NCBI GenBank assembly: GCA_964627045.1
Contig: CAZVIK010000192.1
Location: forward strand, 1 to 7,713
DNA length: 7,713 nucleotides
Source: CAZVIK01 sp964627045
GTDB taxonomy: Bacteria; Acidobacteriota; Terriglobia; Bryobacterales; Bryobacteraceae
Direction: 5' to 3'
Shown: in pieces, positions 5,749 through 7,713 of the stretch
Layout of the letters: the number at the start of each line of letters is the position of its first letter
Position numbering within the stretch: position 1 is the stretch's first letter
Program-made: the position numbers and the translations under genes
Notes under the pieces: model-generated
Database searches by the model: none
The model's input: only the letters and a program-made list of their open reading frames with translations
Told to the model about the DNA's origin: nothing

Positions 5749-5767
5749 TATAGTCGATATCAGGAGG
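5749..5767 (+). promoter_or_regulatory. -10-like TATAGT and strong ribosome binding site of the VWA protein gene
   Basis: TATAGT (5749-5754) matches five of six positions of the -10 consensus. AGGAGG (5762-5767) is a perfect Shine-Dalgarno six bases before the ATG at 5774 and fixes that start. The expected transcript start (about 5761) would fall just before the ribosome site. No -35 is recognisable at normal spacing, so the promoter part is less secure than the ribosome site. Confidence 0.5.
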
Positions 5768-5773
5768 CGGCTC

Positions 5774-6892
5774 ATGAGACGGATCACGTTGTTCCTGGTC
5801 CTGGTTGCGGTGTCGCTGGCATGCCTGGTGCTTGCCCAACAGGGTCCCAGCCGCCAAACCGGTGAAACGGTGGCGCGGCCCAAGGCGGCCGACACGGGCA
5901 AAGATGCCGAACCTCCGAAGATCCCCTCGGAGTTTGGAAAGCGGCCGGACCTGCCGGAGGGCGCCCCGATCTTCCGCAGCGACGTCCTTACCGTCGCGCT
6001 GGATGTGGCGGTGCTGGACAACCGGGGCCGTTTCCTCCCGGGGATTCCGATGGGCAACTTCCGCGTGCTGGAGGACAACGTCCCGCAGCAGATACGGACC
6101 TTCGAGATGGGCGAGAGCGGCATGACCGTCTGCCTGCTGATCGAGTTCAGCAACCGCTTCCAAAGCTACTGGAGCGCGACTTGGGTGCAGACGCTCACAG
6201 CGGCCTACACGTTTATCGACGGGCTGAAGCAGGACGACTACCTGGCGGTGGTGGCCTACGACATACGTCCGGAGATCCTATCGGACTTCTCGACCGACCG
6301 GCGCCAGGCGATCGACGCGATGCGCCGGCTCAACTTCGCCGCCTACTCCGAGGCGAATCTCTTCGACGCGTTGACCGACACCGCCGACCGGATGTCGGGT
6401 ATCGAGGGGCGCAAGGCCATCGTGGTGCTGAGTTCGGGGATCGATACGTTCAGCAAAAAGACGTTCGGGGAGACGCGCAAGGCGCTTCAATCCTACGGCG
6501 TTCCGGTGTACGCGGTCGGTCTGATGCAGGCGATACGGGTCTATTTGGATGCCTATGGGTACATGAGCCCGATGCAGTCGCTGGACTTCCTCCAGGCGGA
6601 CAACCAGTTGCGCACATTTGCCAATGAAACCGGTGGGAAGGCGTTCTTCCCGCGGTTCGAAGCGGAGTTTCCGGGCATCTTTCGCCAGGTCGCCGAAGGC
6701 TTGCGCAACCAGTACAGCCTGACCTACCAGCCCTCCAACCAGGCGCGCGACGGGAAGTTCCGCAAGATCAAGGTGGAACTGGTGGACCCGGCCACCAACA
6801 AGCCTCTGCGTGTTGTCGATGAGAACCAGAAGACGCTGAAGTACACGATCGTCGCCAAGAGCGGCTACTACGCGCCGCGTCCGGTGGAGTGA
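5774..6892 (+). CDS. Secreted VWFA-related Acidobacterial domain protein
   Basis: The 372-residue product is exported: residues 1-21 (MRRITLFLVLVAVSLACLVLA) form a signal peptide with likely cleavage at VLA-QQ. Cys17 is not in a convincing lipobox. After a Pro/Lys-rich linker (24-65), residues 71-110 (VALDVAVLDNRGRFLPGIPMGNFRVLEDN) form the small beta domain that precedes the VWA fold in this family. The VWA domain spans about 118-300, and a C-terminal segment (RNQYSLTYQPSNQ through YYAPRPVE) matches the usual family end. The family is abundant in Acidobacteriota; its role is unknown, and protein-protein binding in the periplasm or outside is assumed from the VWA fold. The metal-ion site (MIDAS) is degenerate: the usual DxSxS reads E124-F-S126-N-R128, the loop Thr position appears to be N195, and D224 (SSGID) is kept. 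The start is fixed by AGGAGG six bases upstream. Confidence 0.9.
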   Translation: MRRITLFLVLVAVSLACLVLAQQGPSRQTGETVARPKAADTGKDAEPPKIPSEFGKRPDLPEGAPIFRSDVLTVALDVAVLDNRGRFLPGIPMGNFRVLEDNVPQQIRTFEMGESGMTVCLLIEFSNRFQSYWSATWVQTLTAAYTFIDGLKQDDYLAVVAYDIRPEILSDFSTDRRQAIDAMRRLNFAAYSEANLFDALTDTADRMSGIEGRKAIVVLSSGIDTFSKKTFGETRKALQSYGVPVYAVGLMQAIRVYLDAYGYMSPMQSLDFLQADNQLRTFANETGGKAFFPRFEAEFPGIFRQVAEGLRNQYSLTYQPSNQARDGKFRKIKVELVDPATNKPLRVVDENQKTLKYTIVAKSGYYAPRPVE

Positions 6893-6909
6893 GGCGCGGC
6901 CGGGGCTGG

Positions 6910-6922
6910 CGCGGCGTCCGCG
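6910..6922. terminator. Weak hairpin after the VWA protein gene
   Basis: CGCGG (6910-6914), a CGT loop and CCGCG (6918-6922) lie 17 bases after the stop. The octamer GCGCGGCG occurs at 6909-6916 and again at 6927-6934. There is no T-tract, so termination is only possible. The rest of this 134-base spacer holds the promoter described below. Confidence 0.25.
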
Positions 6923-6984
6923 AAGGGCGCGGCGAGAAAAGTCAAGTACTAGATTTGCCGATTCTCCTATCTCTTACGACATCG

Positions 6985-7013
6985 TTGACAGCGGTGTCAC
7001 GCTTCTGTTAACT
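6985..7013 (+). promoter_or_regulatory. Promoter of the receiver-domain gene with a dyad over the -35
   Basis: A perfect -35, TTGACA (6985-6990), a 17-base spacer and TTAACT (7008-7013; three of six matches) make a plausible sigma70-type promoter. The -35 overlaps an inverted repeat, TGACA-GCGG-TGTCA (6986-6999), and the -10 overlaps the palindrome GTTAAC (7007-7012). The expected transcript start (about 7020) lies only about seven bases before the ATG at 7027. The dyad could be an operator; no regulator is identified. Confidence 0.6.
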
Positions 7014-7018
7014 TCGCC

Positions 7019-7030
7019 ATGTTCCGATGA
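7019..7030 (+). other. Possible three-codon leader ORF overlapping the receiver-domain start
   Basis: ATG TTC CGA TGA encodes Met-Phe-Arg. Its stop overlaps the start codon of the next gene as ATGA. With no Shine-Dalgarno for the main gene, termination-reinitiation from this mini-ORF is conceivable. A chance match is equally possible for so short a sequence. Confidence 0.2.
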
Positions 7031-7491
7031 GCAGTCTCAACGTTCCCAAGGTCTCAGCTCCCGCTCACGTTCTCTTGGTTTGCCATAACAGGAGCGGTCT
7101 GGCCGCGCGCAAGGCGGTCTTGGAGGAGCTAGGTTGCCGAATCACCCCCGCGAGCAACGGGGAAGAAGCGATGGAGTGGTTTGAGAAGTCGAAGTTCGAT
7201 CTTGTCGTGACCGACTACCGTATGAGCCGGATGGATGGAATCGAGTTGATCCGGCGGATACGCGGCGTCCAGGAGTGCGCCAAGATCATCCTGTTGTCAG
7301 GCCATGCCGAAGCGCTCGGATTGACGTCCGCCACCACCAGCGCCGACGTGGTTCTCGCCAAGAGCGCCAACGAAGTCAGTCACTTGACGCGAGCCGTGCT
7401 GCGGCTGTTGCGGCAGAAGACGCCCCGCAAGCCGGTTGCGTTCACGCGTCCGGCCGGGTTGAAGAGGAAGACAGCCAGCGCCGCGTCCTGA
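7027..7491 (+). CDS. Single-domain response regulator (receiver domain) lacking the acidic pair
   Basis: This is a 154-residue cytosolic protein made of one CheY-like receiver fold, about 13-128, and a basic tail with no DNA-binding domain. The phosphoacceptor aspartate is D63 (DLVVTDYRMSRMDGIELI, 58-75). The switch Ser/Thr is S91 (ILLSGHAE) and the conserved lysine is K112 (VLAKS). The two acidic residues that normally bind Mg2+ after the first strand are replaced: the sequence reads LLVCHNR (16-22), with C19 and H20 in place of Asp-Asp. Classical phosphorylation may therefore be weak, or the protein may signal in another way. Other Acidobacteriota receivers may share this feature, but I cannot confirm that here. 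No histidine kinase is adjacent. The start is ATG 7027, because a stop (TAA, 7009-7011) closes the frame upstream. No Shine-Dalgarno is present. Confidence 0.88.
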   Translation: MSSLNVPKVSAPAHVLLVCHNRSGLAARKAVLEELGCRITPASNGEEAMEWFEKSKFDLVVTDYRMSRMDGIELIRRIRGVQECAKIILLSGHAEALGLTSATTSADVVLAKSANEVSHLTRAVLRLLRQKTPRKPVAFTRPAGLKRKTASAAS

Positions 7492-7513
7492 GGGTTTCGC
7501 GCCCCGGTTGCTT

Positions 7514-7530
7514 TATTATCAGAGGGGAGG
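7514..7530 (+). promoter_or_regulatory. Ribosome binding site, with a nearby TATTAT hexamer, before the MBL hydrolase
   Basis: GGGGAGG (7524-7530) is a strong Shine-Dalgarno seven bases before ATG 7538 and decides the start. TATTAT (7514-7519) matches five of six positions of the -10 consensus, but a transcript starting seven bases later would begin inside the ribosome site, and no -35 is seen. Its promoter role is doubtful. Co-transcription from the receiver gene, 46 bases upstream, is the simpler reading. Confidence 0.5.
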
Positions 7531-7537
7531 TGTCTTC

Positions 7538-7713
7538 ATGCTCGAGATCACCTGGCTAGGCCACGGCACGTTCCAGTTCCGCCTGGACTCGGGGGAGACC
7601 ATCGTGGCCGATCCGTTCCTCGACGGTAACCCTGTTTACCCCAAGAACCATACGTTTGAACGCGTCGATACGGTCCTGGTGACCCACGCGCACTTCGATC
7701 ACATCCAGGGGGC
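7538..7713 (+). CDS. Metallo-beta-lactamase-fold metal-dependent hydrolase (UPF0173/UlaG-like), N-terminal fragment
   Basis: The first 58 codons are present; the gene continues past the right edge. The N-terminus ITWLGHGTFQF (4-14) carries the His9 position typical of UPF0173/UlaG-type hydrolases, and VADPFLDGNP (23-32) is the matching second strand. LVTHAHFDHIQG (47-58) holds the HxHxDH metal motif (H50, H52, D54, H55) that binds the two-metal centre. These cytosolic enzymes hydrolyse phosphoester, lactone or similar bonds; the substrate of the UPF0173 branch is not settled. The start is fixed by GGGGAGG seven bases upstream. The remaining metal ligands lie outside the window. Confidence 0.9.
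   Translation, partial: MLEITWLGHGTFQFRLDSGETIVADPFLDGNPVYPKNHTFERVDTVLVTHAHFDHIQG

Noticed and set aside
5790..5826. A lipobox making the VWA protein a lipoprotein
   Set aside because: The residues before Cys17 read S-L-A, with Ser at the -3 position, and the hydrophobic region continues to a good VLA-QQ signal peptidase I site.
5431..6163. Long minus-strand open frames across the rhomboid/VWA junction
   Set aside because: They cross the boundary of two well-supported plus-strand genes and their translations are low-complexity shadows.
1..7713. A hidden defence, mobile or secondary-metabolite system
   Set aside because: No nuclease, transposase, integrase, toxin-antitoxin pair, repeat array or biosynthetic core enzyme is seen. 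The genes are recognisable individual families without a shared system.

Overview
The window is GC-rich bacterial DNA with tightly packed genes. It most likely comes from an Acidobacteriota genome (Bryobacterales/Solibacter-like), probably a metagenome assembly. The main taxonomic clue is the secreted protein at 5774-6892, which has the architecture of the 'VWFA-related Acidobacterial domain' family. The single-domain response regulator and the sugar-oxidoreductase and glycosidase-like content fit the same group. This placement is inferred from protein resemblance, not from a marker gene. Two runs of exactly ten N (347-356 and 2228-2237) lie inside genes and look like fixed-size assembly placeholders.

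Layout. On the minus strand, 1-944 is the N-terminal part of a DegT/DnrJ/EryC1/StrS-type PLP aminotransferase that runs off the left edge. A compact divergent promoter region (945-1032) leads rightwards to a secreted glycosidase-like protein (1033-2073). Its stop overlaps the start of a cyclase/arylformamidase-family metal hydrolase (2070-2714). A bacterioferritin (2826-3323) follows on the plus strand and converges on a minus-strand Gfo/Idh/MocA oxidoreductase (3435-4583), with a strong inverted repeat (3349-3408) between them. Divergent from the oxidoreductase are a small two-helix membrane protein (4662-4946) and a rhomboid-family intramembrane protease (4957-5718). Next come the secreted VWA-domain protein (5774-6892), a receiver-domain protein with an atypical acidic pocket (7027-7491) and the start of an MBL-fold hydrolase (7538 to the right edge).

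How the genes relate. The glycosidase-like protein and the cyclase are probably one transcript, and the small membrane protein and the rhomboid protease are probably another. The other genes look like independent housekeeping or accessory functions: sugar-nucleotide amination, iron storage, polyol or sugar oxidation, and signalling. I see no RNA gene, mobile element, CRISPR array or phage gene. No gene-free stretch exceeds about 135 bases.

I found no convincing undescribed multi-gene system. The best second looks are the receiver domain without its acidic pair, with a dyad on the -35 of its promoter; the degenerate MIDAS of the VWA protein; the unusually short glycosidase-like protein fused by translation overlap to a cyclase gene; the symmetric divergent promoter element at 4630-4656; and -10-like hexamers placed only 5-6 bases before two start codons, which suggests leaderless transcripts.
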